This document shows, in pieces, positions 41,931-51,861 of a stretch of 64,000 nucleotides of DNA. Origin of the DNA: an uncultured Pseudomonadota bacterium (GTDB taxonomy: Bacteria; Myxococcota_A; UBA796; CAJQPC01); the NCBI GenBank assembly GCA_913060515.1, contig CAJXRZ010000008.1, positions 1 through 64,000 on the forward strand, written 5' to 3'. Below the pieces are notes generated by a model. The model was not told the origin of the DNA. It did not search any database and saw only the letters and a program-made list of their open reading frames with translations. The first letter of the stretch is position 1; the number at the start of each line of letters is the position of its first letter. Made by a program: the position numbers and the translations under genes.

Positions 41931-43177
41931 ACATCCCCTTCGACCGCCTGGGCATCCCAACAGAACACCGGGACAAGCTCTCTCCCGAGGCTCCTGCTCG
42001 GGCACGTCTGGCCATCGCAAAGGGCATGCTGCCGCTGCCTCCGGACGTTCAGGTCTCGGCCGTCTATGTGCTGATGGGCCACAAAGAGAAGGGCATCCGC
42101 AAGGCCGCCGCCAAGACCCTCCAGGAGCTGGACTCCGAGGTCACGCTGCGGGCCATCTCCCCGCGCACCCATCCCAAGGTTCTGGAGTACCTGACGGAGT
42201 TCCGAACTTCCGACCAGGACTTCATGGAGCGGGTCTTCTCCCTGCCCAACACCAACGACCGCACAGCCTGCCTGATCGCCAACGCCGCCCGCGGAGACCT
42301 GGTCAACGTCATCTGCCGAAACCAATCTCGGCTGCTGATGACACCCCAGGTCTACCTCTCCCTGCGAGACAATCCTGAGATCACGCAAGCGCAGCTCGAG
42401 CGGGTGCACAGCTTCCTGCGCATGCAGAACTCGCTGCCAGAGGAGCCAAGCGAAGCGCAGGTTCAGCCTCAGGCTAAGACGCAGGGAAGCTCGCCCACAC
42501 CAACGGCGCCGAAGCTCAAGAAGGTGAAGGTCTCGGAGCTCACGGAGATGAGCATCGAAGCCGAGGTCATGGCGGCCTTGATGGACCTGCCCAGCCCCTT
42601 CACCAATCCCCACATCGCCAGCCGATTGGAGATCCTCGTCGCGGAGCAGCCGGCGGGAGAAGAGGGGTCCGTAGACGCCACGTTCACCTTCTCCTTCCAA
42701 GACGATGCAGACCAGTTCTCCTCCTCGATGGTCACCGACGAGGACCTGGCGCCCGAAGAGAAGCTGAGCATCGCCCAGCAAATCTCTACGATGACCACAG
42801 GTGCAAAGATCAAGCTGGCCTTTCTGGGCAACGCCGAGGCAAGAAAGCTCCTGCTGCGCGACAAGAACAAGCAGGTGGCTGTTGCTGTGGTCAAGTCGGG
42901 ACGCCTCTCCGAGTCCGAGGCCGGCGCCGTGGCGGCCAACAAGAACGTACATGGAGACGTGCTGCGAGAAGTCGCCATGAACAAGGAATTCCTGCGCAGC
43001 TACAAGGTCAAGATTGGCCTGGTGAACAACCCCAAGTGTCCTGTGAGCGTGGCAGTCGGGCTGGTGGCCCACCTGCAGCGCGCCGACTTGGCCTCGTTGG
43101 CGCGAAACAAGAACGTCCCCTCGGTTGTGCGGCGTACGGCCAAGAAGACGGTCCAGCAGCGCCTCGACAACAAGTAA
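41927..43177 (+). CDS. HEAT-like repeat protein, conserved hypothetical
   Basis: A 416-residue soluble helical protein starting at GTG inside the coaX stop. Two helical parts are joined by a Gln/Pro/Lys-rich linker around residues 165-195. The C-terminal half consists of repeated segments such as LLLRDKNKQVAVAVVKSGRLSESEAGAVAANKNVHGDVLREVAMNKE and LASLARNKNVPSVVRRTAKK, which look like degenerate HEAT or ARM helices. No signal or membrane segment. Family not recognised; coupling with coaX suggests nothing specific. Confidence 0.7.
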   Translation: MNIPFDRLGIPTEHRDKLSPEAPARARLAIAKGMLPLPPDVQVSAVYVLMGHKEKGIRKAAAKTLQELDSEVTLRAISPRTHPKVLEYLTEFRTSDQDFMERVFSLPNTNDRTACLIANAARGDLVNVICRNQSRLLMTPQVYLSLRDNPEITQAQLERVHSFLRMQNSLPEEPSEAQVQPQAKTQGSSPTPTAPKLKKVKVSELTEMSIEAEVMAALMDLPSPFTNPHIASRLEILVAEQPAGEEGSVDATFTFSFQDDADQFSSSMVTDEDLAPEEKLSIAQQISTMTTGAKIKLAFLGNAEARKLLLRDKNKQVAVAVVKSGRLSESEAGAVAANKNVHGDVLREVAMNKEFLRSYKVKIGLVNNPKCPVSVAVGLVAHLQRADLASLARNKNVPSVVRRTAKKTVQQRLDNK

Positions 43178-43243
43178 GGCCCCTCCCGAATCAGATCGGA
43201 AGAGGCCTTAGAGACAGCGTTTTCGCCTGATTGCGCATCAGGC
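43175..43243. terminator. Two hairpins between convergent genes
   Basis: TAAGGCC (43175-43181, starting at the stop codon) pairs with GGCCTTA (43204-43210), with an inner CCGA/TCGG hairpin. A second hairpin has stem GCCTGAT/ATCAGGC (43225-43231 and 43237-43243) with loop TGCGC. Together they lie between the HEAT-like gene and convergent ald and can terminate both. Confidence 0.6.
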
Positions 43244-43254
43244 TTGAACACGGT

Positions 43255-44361
43255 TTAGACCGAGAGGGGCTCGAAGGGATGTCCCGTGGCGTCTGCCACA
43301 GCCTTGTAGGTCACCTTGCCGTTGGCCACGTTCAGGCCCTTGGCCAGGCTCGGGTTGCCCTTGACCGCCGCCTCCCAACCAAGGTTGGCGATGCGAAGGC
43401 CATAAGGAATGGTCGCGTTGTTCAAGGCGAAGGTGCTGGTCCGTGCGACCGCGCCGGGCATGTTGGCCACGGCGTAGTGGACGATTCCGTCGACCAAGTA
43501 GGTGGGGTCGGCGTGGGTCGTTGGCTTTGTGGTCTCCACACAGCCACCTTGATCCACGGCCACATCGACGATGGCGCTTCCCGGCTTCATCAAACCGAGC
43601 ATCTCCCGGCTGATGAGCTTGGGCGCCTTGGCGCCAGGCAGAAGCACCGCACCGATCACCAAGTCGGACTTGGCCAGCATGCGCTCCATGTTGTAGGGGT
43701 TCGAGTACAGGGTCTTGACCCGACCATGGAACTGATTGTCGAACCAACGCAGGCGGGGCAGGGAGACGTCCAAGATGGTCACATCAGCGCCCAGGCCGAT
43801 CGCCATTTTCACGGCGTTCAAGCCAACGATTCCACCGCCGACCACGGTCACCTGGCCGGGCTCGACACCGGGAACACCACCCAGAAGCACACCACTGCCG
43901 CCGGCATGACGTGTCAGGCAGTGGGCGCCCGCTTGAACGCTCAGCCGCCCAGCGACTTCAGACATGGGGGTGAGAAGGGGGAGGGAGCCGTCGGGCAGCT
44001 CGACTGTCTCGTAGGCGATGCCCACGACGCCGGCCTTCAGGAGGGCCTCCGTCTGCACTGGATCGGGGGCCAAGTGTAGATAGGTGTAGAGGATTTGCCC
44101 CGCACGAAGGAGAGGAAACTCCGGCGCGATGGGCTCCTTGACCTTCCAGATCATGTCGGAACGTCCGTAGACTTCCTCAGCCGATTCGACGATCTGAGCA
44201 CCGACGCGAATGTACTCCTCGTTGGGCAGTCCGGAGCCGTCGCCGGCGCCAGACTCCACGAGCACAGTGTGGCCGGACCGAGTCAGGGCCAAGGCCCCTG
44301 CAGGCAACAGCCCGACACGGTGTTCTTGAGGCTTGATTTCCCTGGGGACACCCACAATCAT
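43255..44361 (-). CDS. ald: Alanine dehydrogenase
   Basis: A 368-residue NAD-dependent alanine dehydrogenase that interconverts L-alanine and pyruvate plus ammonia in the cytoplasm. The start is an ATG after AGGAG (seven-base spacing). Signatures: [18 protein letters not shown] at the N-terminus, WKVKEPI with the catalytic lysine, [20 protein letters not shown], the NAD loop [26 protein letters not shown], and [18 protein letters not shown]. It is a lone gene divergent from phoH across 99 bases. Confidence 0.97.
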   Translation of the reverse strand: MIVGVPREIKPQEHRVGLLPAGALALTRSGHTVLVESGAGDGSGLPNEEYIRVGAQIVESAEEVYGRSDMIWKVKEPIAPEFPLLRAGQILYTYLHLAPDPVQTEALLKAGVVGIAYETVELPDGSLPLLTPMSEVAGRLSVQAGAHCLTRHAGGSGVLLGGVPGVEPGQVTVVGGGIVGLNAVKMAIGLGADVTILDVSLPRLRWFDNQFHGRVKTLYSNPYNMERMLAKSDLVIGAVLLPGAKAPKLISREMLGLMKPGSAIVDVAVDQGGCVETTKPTTHADPTYLVDGIVHYAVANMPGAVARTSTFALNNATIPYGLRIANLGWEAAVKGNPSLAKGLNVANGKVTYKAVADATGHPFEPLSV

Positions 44362-44405
44362 GAGCTGCTCCTATATGTGCGCGGATCCTAACCCAAGGGG
44401 AGGGC

Positions 44406-44434
44406 TTGGAGGACGCAAGCAGCGTGCATACAGT
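44406..44434 (+). promoter_or_regulatory. Possible promoter for the phoH operon
   Basis: TTGGAG (44406-44411) and TACAGT (44429-44434) are separated by exactly 17 bases in the ald-phoH intergenic region, placing transcription start about 20 bases before the phoH GTG. The -10 has the same sequence as the proposed MerR-operon promoter. Confidence 0.4.
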
Positions 44435-44460
44435 GGGCGACCGAAACTTGGAGACCTGTC

Positions 44461-45441
44461 GTGTCACGGCCCAGCGAAGAACATCAGCTCAACTTTGACA
44501 ACGCCAACGCCCTGCGCGAGGTGAGCGGCGAGGTGGGCGCCCACTGGAAACTGATCGGCAGAGAGCTCGGCGTACAGGTGCACCAGCGCGGCACCCGGGT
44601 GACCGTCGCAGGCAACGACAAGAGCACCGATCTGGCCGCGGACCTGATCACGCAGCTCTACGAGCTGGCGATGAAGGGCACCAACATCACCAACTCATTG
44701 GTGGAGCACGCCACACGCCTGACCCGCACCGATCCAGAGGTGCGCCTGGACGAAGTGTTCAGCGACGTGATCTTCGTCGCGCGCAATCGCACCCCCATCT
44801 TCCCGCGCTCCCTCACTCAGAAGCACTACGTTCAGTCCATTCGGCAGAACGACATTGTCTTCGGCTTGGGGCCGGCAGGCACGGGCAAGACCTACTTGGC
44901 CGTGACCATGGCGGTAGCCGCATTGTCCCGGAACGAGGTCAGCAAGATCATCCTCTGCCGCCCCGCAGTCGAGGCTGGAGAGAAGCTTGGTTTCCTGCCA
45001 GGCGATCTGGTGGAGAAGGTCAACCCCTACCTGCGCCCCCTCTACGACGCCCTCGCCGAGCTGGTCGGGCAAGACAAGACCGTGCGCCTGATGGAGAAGG
45101 GCACCATCGAGGTGGCCCCCTTGGCCTTCATGCGAGGCCGCACCCTCTCCAAGTCTTTCGTGATCTTGGATGAAGCGCAGAACACCACGGCGATGCAGAT
45201 GAAGATGCTGCTCACGCGTCTTGGCGTGGGGTCCAAAGCGGTCATCACAGGTGACCTCTCGCAGATCGACCTGCCGCCCCGCGAGAAGAGCGGTCTGGAG
45301 CAAGCCTCTCGCATCCTGAAAGGGGTGCGCGGGATTGACCAGGTGACCTTCTCGGCGACCGATGTGGTCCGGCACAGGCTGGTCAGCGACATCATTCGCG
45401 CCTATGATCGTGCTCGGCCCCAACGAAGAGAGGATCGATAG
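44461..45441 (+). CDS. phoH: PhoH-like ATPase
   Basis: A 326-residue PhoH/YbeZ-type protein. N-terminal KH-like region (NANALREVSGEVGAHWKLIGREL), then a P-loop ATPase with Walker A GPAGTGKTYL and Walker B FVILDEAQNTT, RPAVEAGEKLGFLPGDL and RGRTLSKSFV. It starts at GTG after GGAG. It is followed by the HD phosphohydrolase and ybeY, a recognised order (ybeZ-ybeY) linking it to ribosome and RNA quality control. Confidence 0.95.
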   Translation: MSRPSEEHQLNFDNANALREVSGEVGAHWKLIGRELGVQVHQRGTRVTVAGNDKSTDLAADLITQLYELAMKGTNITNSLVEHATRLTRTDPEVRLDEVFSDVIFVARNRTPIFPRSLTQKHYVQSIRQNDIVFGLGPAGTGKTYLAVTMAVAALSRNEVSKIILCRPAVEAGEKLGFLPGDLVEKVNPYLRPLYDALAELVGQDKTVRLMEKGTIEVAPLAFMRGRTLSKSFVILDEAQNTTAMQMKMLLTRLGVGSKAVITGDLSQIDLPPREKSGLEQASRILKGVRGIDQVTFSATDVVRHRLVSDIIRAYDRARPQRREDR

Positions 45442-45524
45442 CACGCACCCCGCCCGAGACAGCGACGATCACACCCTGGACCGGCCGACTCGCCGGCCTT
45501 CGGCGCGTTGCGGTTCTGGTCCTG

Positions 45525-47882
45525 GTGTCGGTCGCTTGTGCGCTCCTGCTCACGGACTTCCTGCGCGTGCCGGAAGTGGACTGGAAAGCGGGGGAGGTTG
45601 CTACCCGGGACATTCAGGCCCCGTTCCCCTTCCGCTACGTCGATCAAGACACCACGACGTCCAGGCAAGAGGCGGCCTCACAGGCCATCCCACCGGTCTT
45701 CGAGCACGACACCGCGGCCTCCTCGCAGCTTCAAGCGCGCATCTCCACAGCCTTTGATGCCGCCCGACAACGCCACGCCTCGACCGTCGCAGCCGCCACT
45801 GCCAGCGGCCAAGAGGACCTCTCACCTGAGAGTTTGGACGCCCTGGCCGTCGCTTTCATCAAGCAAGTGGGCCTGGAACTGGAACCCAGCGAGGTCGCTC
45901 CCATCGCGGCCCAGGGCTTCCCCAAGCAGTCCGAGGCCTTGATCAACGAGCTCGTCGCGGACGCCATGAGCGGGCTGATCATCGGCTCCCGCAGCGTGCT
46001 TCCAGCCACGCCACCTGTCAGCGTCATTCGCAAGCCAGCCCAGGACGAGGCGCGCCTGGACAGCTTCGAGAAAGTGCTCACAGCCGAAGACGCCGCACAG
46101 GGCCTGCACATCTATGCCCTGCAGCACTTCGGCGATGCCGACCCTGTAGAGCTGCGCGCCGCCAAGGCCGTCGCTGAAGCGGCCATTCACGGCAACCTGA
46201 GCAGCGCCCCTGACCTGACCCAGCGCCGTAAGTCTGCGGCAGCCAGCGCAGTCCCTGAGGTGGTCGTCAGCGTGGAGCGCGGCACCGCCCTCGTTCGACA
46301 GGGCGACATCGTCACGGCCCACCAGCTCCAGCAGCTCCAAGTGATGCAGAGCACCCACGCAGGGACCAGCCCGCTGCTGGTCACAGGCTCCTTGGCGGTC
46401 TTCTGTCTCTTGCTGCTGGCCAGCGTCTACTGGTTTGCTGGCACCTACATCAAGAAGTTCAGCCTCTCTCACCGAGAGACGGAAGCAGCCGGACTGCTTC
46501 TCGCCTTCATCTTGGTGCTGGCTCGCTTGATGATCTCCCTCTCGGACACCCTGGCCTCGGCTGGGGAGGTCCCCCCTCAGGTGCTCTGGTTCGCCGTCCC
46601 CGTTGCGGGCGCGGCGCTCTTGGTCCGCATCTTGATCAACTCCGAGACCGCCCTGGTCTTCGCCGTGGTCGCCTCCGTGCTCGCGGGCCTGCTCATGGAG
46701 CAGTCGGTTCTCTACGCGGCCTTCTTCGTGATCAGCTCGGTGACCGCAGCCGGCGCCGTGGGGATGAACCGAGAGCGCAAAGCCATCCTGCGTGCGGGTT
46801 TGATCACCGGAATGGTCAACGCCGCCTTGGTCCTGGTCATTCACCTGATCCAGAGCAACGTCGGGGAGGGGAGTCTTCAGCAGATCTCCCCGGTTTGGGC
46901 TGTCGGGGCCGCGGTCGTGGGTGGAATCCTGAGCGGCTTCCTGGTCCTGGGCCTGGTCCCACTCTTCGAGCTGATGGGCTTCGACACCGACTTGAAGCTG
47001 CTGGAGTTGGCCAACCTTGATCACCCCCTGCTGCGCAACTTGATGCTCCGAGCGCCAGGCTCCTACCACCACAGCGTCATGGTCGGGACCCTCGCGGAAG
47101 CTGCCGCAGAGGCCATCGGCGCCAACGCCCTGCAAGCCCGTGTGGCCAGCTACTTCCACGACATCGGGAAGGCGGTTCGGCCACAGTACTTCATCGAGAA
47201 CCAACGCGATGGGGTCAACCGCCACGAGCGCCTGACCGCCCACCAGTCCGCCCGGGTCATCATCGACCATGTGCGCGACGGCGGCCTGATCGCCAAGAAG
47301 CACAAGCTGCCCAAGGTCATCGTAGACAACATCTACATGCACCACGGCACCGGCACCGTGCACTACTTCCTTCGCCAAGCGCAGGCGGAGAACCCCGGCG
47401 TCGATCCCGGAGACTTCCAATACCCAGGCCCCAAGCCCAGCACGCGTGAGGCCGGCGTCATCATGCTCGCCGACAAGATCGAGGCGGCCTGCCGTTCCAT
47501 CAAGGAGCCTACCCCTGAGCGGGTGGCCTCGATGATTCAGCGCATCATCAACTCGGTGATGGCCGAAGGGCAGTTCGATGACTGCCCCCTGACGGTCAAA
47601 GAGCTGCGCATCATGGCCGAGGTCTTCCAGAAGACCGTTCTGGCCATCCATCACCACCGCATTGAGTACCCCGACGCCGTCGTCACCCCAGGGGTCAAGC
47701 TGCCGGACGCGCCCTCCAATGGGGCCGAGCCGGTCATCACCCTCGAGCTCAACACCGGCGACCTGGATTTGCCTGCTGAGGACCGAGACCGCAGCCATGA
47801 GAGCGCGCTCCCAGAAGAGGTCGTCGCGGTGGTCGACTACGAGAGCCCCGAGTACCTGCCCGGATTGGGCGGAGAGCGGTGA
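45525..47882 (+). CDS. pgpH: 7TM-HD phosphohydrolase, PgpH-like; N-terminus uncertain
   Basis: About 785 residues from GTG 45525. Architecture: one N-terminal helix, a large extracytoplasmic 7TMR-HDED domain (to about residue 270), seven membrane helices (about 280-480), and a cytoplasmic HD domain with HHSVMVGTLAEAAAEAIG, YFHDIGK, TAHQSARVIIDHV and HHGTGTVHYFLRQA. PgpH-type enzymes hydrolyse cyclic di-AMP. The hydrophobic helix begins upstream of the GTG (frame reads RRVAVLVLVSVACALLLTDFL from about 45498), but that frame offers no ATG, GTG or TTG between its upstream stop at 45405 and 45525. An unusual start, or a base error shifting from ATG 45404 in another frame, is possible. Confidence 0.88.
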   Translation: MSVACALLLTDFLRVPEVDWKAGEVATRDIQAPFPFRYVDQDTTTSRQEAASQAIPPVFEHDTAASSQLQARISTAFDAARQRHASTVAAATASGQEDLSPESLDALAVAFIKQVGLELEPSEVAPIAAQGFPKQSEALINELVADAMSGLIIGSRSVLPATPPVSVIRKPAQDEARLDSFEKVLTAEDAAQGLHIYALQHFGDADPVELRAAKAVAEAAIHGNLSSAPDLTQRRKSAAASAVPEVVVSVERGTALVRQGDIVTAHQLQQLQVMQSTHAGTSPLLVTGSLAVFCLLLLASVYWFAGTYIKKFSLSHRETEAAGLLLAFILVLARLMISLSDTLASAGEVPPQVLWFAVPVAGAALLVRILINSETALVFAVVASVLAGLLMEQSVLYAAFFVISSVTAAGAVGMNRERKAILRAGLITGMVNAALVLVIHLIQSNVGEGSLQQISPVWAVGAAVVGGILSGFLVLGLVPLFELMGFDTDLKLLELANLDHPLLRNLMLRAPGSYHHSVMVGTLAEAAAEAIGANALQARVASYFHDIGKAVRPQYFIENQRDGVNRHERLTAHQSARVIIDHVRDGGLIAKKHKLPKVIVDNIYMHHGTGTVHYFLRQAQAENPGVDPGDFQYPGPKPSTREAGVIMLADKIEAACRSIKEPTPERVASMIQRIINSVMAEGQFDDCPLTVKELRIMAEVFQKTVLAIHHHRIEYPDAVVTPGVKLPDAPSNGAEPVITLELNTGDLDLPAEDRDRSHESALPEEVVAVVDYESPEYLPGLGGER

Positions 47883-48343
47883 GCTGTGTGCTCTCGCGTG
47901 TAGAGGATCTGGCCCTCTGCCCCATCCCACTGGCCTTGGTGCAGGCGGATGCAGAATCCCTAATGACAGCGGCCAAGCTCCTGGACTGCGAGCTGAGCTT
48001 GGTGCTGTGCAGCGATGCCTTCATCGCCCCCCTCAACGGTCAGTGGCGGGACAAGCCGGTGGCGACGGATGTTCTGAGCTTTCCGCAGGATGATCCCGTC
48101 ATACTCGGCGACTTGGTCCTCTCGGTGGACACCGCAGTGCGGCAGGCCCAAGAGCGAGGCCACGATCTGCGCGACGAGATGCGCATTCTCTTGGTGCACG
48201 GGCTGCTCCATCTGCTGGGCTACGACCACGAGACCGGCCCGGAGGATCTCCTTGAGATGGCCGAAGCTGAGGGCCGCCTGATGGCCAAGCTCTCCTGGCA
48301 GGGGAGCGGACTCATCGAGCGGGTTACGGACAGCGGCACTTAG
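47879..48343 (+). CDS. ybeY: Endoribonuclease YbeY
   Basis: A 154-residue YbeY zinc-dependent endoribonuclease for 16S rRNA 3'-end maturation and late 70S quality control. The signature HGLLHLLGYDH is intact with its His ligands, and preceding elements NGQWRDKPVATDVLSFPQ and LGDLVLSVDTA are family-typical. It starts at GTG overlapping the PgpH stop by 4 bases, consistent with a phoH-HD-ybeY operon. Confidence 0.96.
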   Translation: MSCVLSRVEDLALCPIPLALVQADAESLMTAAKLLDCELSLVLCSDAFIAPLNGQWRDKPVATDVLSFPQDDPVILGDLVLSVDTAVRQAQERGHDLRDEMRILLVHGLLHLLGYDHETGPEDLLEMAEAEGRLMAKLSWQGSGLIERVTDSGT

Positions 48344-48352
48344 GAGAGCGCC

Positions 48353-49487
<1,135 letters not shown>

Positions 49488-49574
49488 TCCGGGCTCCAGA
49501 CACGAGTTTTCGCAAAGCGGACAACGAAAACGAGCCCCTCTAGGGTTAGCCTGCGGTCCCGCGAGGAGAGAACG

Positions 49575-50231
49575 ATGATCTGGATGACCCTGGTGACCCT
49601 GCTGGCCTGTGACAAGGACGGCGAGATCGCGGACGAGCCGCAGATCCTTGGAAGCGTTGCCACGGCCGACGCCGAGGCGGATGTAGTGATCTACCGCGCC
49701 TTCGGTTTCCACACGAACGACGGCGCGATGTTCTACCTGACCAGCACGCCTGACTCCGACTGCCCATCCGTGGCCAAGTACCTCAGCTCCAAGCAGGTCG
49801 ACCCTGAAGGAATCTGGGCGCCGGGTACCTGCAACCTCTCCGCGGTCCTTCCCGACTACGACCCCGCCGGCATGACCGTCAGCCGCACTGCAGACGCACC
49901 GACGACCGAGGTCACCTGGTCCGTGAAGTGCGCTCTGGGCGAAGGCGCCTTCGACTGGGGCAAGCGCGACGAGCAGTCCGAGGACGAAGACTACTTCTGG
50001 GCTGGGGACGATGCCTACGAGTGGATCGGCAACGGAAAGGAGTTCACCGTAGACTTCTCCGGCGACGGCTCTCCGGAGGATCCCTACATCGTCGACATCG
50101 TCGAGATGACTGACTTCACAGGGAACTACCCGACCGTGTTGGACACCATCCTGGCAGACGGCAGCATCAGCGGAAGCATCGAGGCCCAGGCCTGCAACGA
50201 CTTGTACAGCGCATACATCTTCCCCAAGTGA
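49575..50231 (+). CDS. Lipoprotein of unknown function
   Basis: A 218-residue predicted lipoprotein: MIWMTLVTLLAC (Cys12), again without basic residues, preceded by GGAG. The mature domain contains four Cys residues, several acidic strands (DEQSEDEDYFWAGDDAYEWIG) and no familiar motif. It stands between prfB and lysS, which are adjacent in many proteobacteria, so it is probably a lineage-specific insertion with its own small leader of 87 bases. Confidence 0.75.
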   Translation: MIWMTLVTLLACDKDGEIADEPQILGSVATADAEADVVIYRAFGFHTNDGAMFYLTSTPDSDCPSVAKYLSSKQVDPEGIWAPGTCNLSAVLPDYDPAGMTVSRTADAPTTEVTWSVKCALGEGAFDWGKRDEQSEDEDYFWAGDDAYEWIGNGKEFTVDFSGDGSPEDPYIVDIVEMTDFTGNYPTVLDTILADGSISGSIEAQACNDLYSAYIFPK

Positions 50232-50352
50232 TCGGCAGCGTGCCGACCTAAGGAAGAGGGCAGGGGATCTGCGGGGGCGCTGGGCCCCCTGGCGGAATAG
50301 CAGGGCTCTCGCTCCTAGACGTCCACGAATGGACCGGAGCGCGGAAGGAGCC

Positions 50353-51861
50353 ATGTTCGACTTTGACCCACGCCGTCTTGAGAAGCTCGCAGCCCTACGC
50401 GAGTCCGGCGTTGAGCCCTATCCAAACGGACACAACGTCACCCACCGCCTCGCCGAGCTGATCGAAGCTGGCGGCGACAAAGACGACGCGACGCTCAAAG
50501 AGGAAGTGCTCACGGAGTTCCGCATCGCCGGGCGATTGCGCTTCAAGAATGAGATGGGCAAGGCTGGCTTTGCCCGCATCCAGGACGAGAGCGGCCGCAT
50601 CCAGATCTTCGTTCGCAAGAACGACCTGGGCGAAGAGGCCTTCGACGCCATCTGGAAGAAGCTGGACTTGGGTGACTGGGTTTGGGCCCGCGGCACACTG
50701 ATGCGCACCCGCAAGGGCGAGCTCTCCCTGCGCTGTGCAGAGCTGCAGCTCTATGCCAAGTGCATTGAGTCCCTGCCAGACAAGCACAAGGGCTTCACGG
50801 ACCCAGAGCAGCGCCAACGCATGCGCTACCTGGACCTCTTCATCAACGAAGACACCCGGGAGACCTTCCGCAAGCGCTCGATGATTGTTCGTGGCCTGCG
50901 GAACTACTTCGATGGCCAGGGTTTCATGGAGGTCGAGACCCCCATGTTGCAAGCCATCCCAGGTGGCGCCAACGCCCGCCCCTTCGTCACCCACCACAAT
51001 GCTTTGGGCATGGAGATGTTCTTGCGCGTAGCGCCGGAGCTCTACCTCAAGCGCCTGGTCGTGGGTGGCTTTGAGCGGGTCTACGAGCTGAACCGGAACT
51101 TTAGGAACGAGGGAGTGAGCCTGCGCCACAACCCCGAGTTCACCATGCTTGAGTTTTACCAGGCACACGCCACCTACATCGACCTGATGGACCACACCGA
51201 GGTCCTGGTGACCGAGCTGGCCGAGAAGGTCGCCGGGAGTCTGCAGATTCCCTACGGCGACGACGTGGTGGACTACAGCCGCCCTTGGCGCCGTGCCTCC
51301 ATGGAGGAGCTCATCACAGAGCTGGCTGGCGTAGCGAACCCCTGGGACCTGGAGGAGCTGCGCAGCCGCTGGATCGAGCTGCACCCAGAGGACGCCGAAG
51401 CGGACCTTCCAAAGACGGTCGGCAAGTGGTTTGAGCAGTTCTTCGACGTGCACGTTGAGCCCACTTTGGTGAACCCCACCTTCGTGACGGGCTACCCCAC
51501 GGAGATCTCTCCTTTGTCGCGACGAAATGACGAGCGGCCTGAGATCGTAGACCGCTTCGAGCTCTTCGTGGCCCGGCAAGAGATTGCCAATGGCTTCTCC
51601 GAGCTCAACGACCCCGTGGACCAAGCCGCACGCTTCCAAGCGCAGGCTGACGCCAAGAGCTCAGGAGACGACGAGGCCATGTTCTTCGATGCCGACTACG
51701 TGCGCGCCCTGTCCTACGGAATGCCGCCTACTGCAGGCGAGGGCATCGGCGTCGACCGACTGGCCATGCTGCTCACTGGCCAGACCTCAATTCGGGAAGT
51801 CGTTCTCTTTCCGGCCCTGCGCCAGAAGGCCAGCGCCCCCGCGGAGGATGACGCCGAGTGA
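50353..51861 (+). CDS. lysS: Lysyl-tRNA synthetase, class II
   Basis: A 502-residue class II lysyl-tRNA synthetase. Start at ATG 50353 behind AAGGAG, giving MFDFDPRRLEKL; an upstream in-frame ATG adds 8 residues and lacks that site. The OB-fold anticodon domain includes VTEFRIAGRL-type and FARIQDESGRIQIFV segments; the catalytic motifs are RSMIVRGLRNYF, FVTHHNALGMEMFLRVAPELYLKRL (motif 2 region), RNFRNEGVSLRHNPEFTMLEFYQAHA and GEGIGVDRLAMLLTGQTSIREVVLFP (motif 3). It overlaps the Lol permease by 4 bases. Confidence 0.97.
   Translation: MFDFDPRRLEKLAALRESGVEPYPNGHNVTHRLAELIEAGGDKDDATLKEEVLTEFRIAGRLRFKNEMGKAGFARIQDESGRIQIFVRKNDLGEEAFDAIWKKLDLGDWVWARGTLMRTRKGELSLRCAELQLYAKCIESLPDKHKGFTDPEQRQRMRYLDLFINEDTRETFRKRSMIVRGLRNYFDGQGFMEVETPMLQAIPGGANARPFVTHHNALGMEMFLRVAPELYLKRLVVGGFERVYELNRNFRNEGVSLRHNPEFTMLEFYQAHATYIDLMDHTEVLVTELAEKVAGSLQIPYGDDVVDYSRPWRRASMEELITELAGVANPWDLEELRSRWIELHPEDAEADLPKTVGKWFEQFFDVHVEPTLVNPTFVTGYPTEISPLSRRNDERPEIVDRFELFVARQEIANGFSELNDPVDQAARFQAQADAKSSGDDEAMFFDADYVRALSYGMPPTAGEGIGVDRLAMLLTGQTSIREVVLFPALRQKASAPAEDDAE

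Noticed and set aside
43193-43204. 12-base match to the TruSeq adapter core (AGATCGGAAGAG)
   Set aside because: The next base differs from the adapter, both flanks are genomic, and the sequence forms part of a terminator hairpin.
45822-47930. A 702-residue antisense frame over the 7TM-HD gene
   Set aside because: Composition is shadow-like (Asp/Gln/Gly/His-rich) and the plus strand has family motifs.
49506-49531. Weak hairpin GTTTTCG/CGAAAAC after prfB
   Set aside because: Short stem and no T-tract in the right place; too weak to annotate as a terminator.
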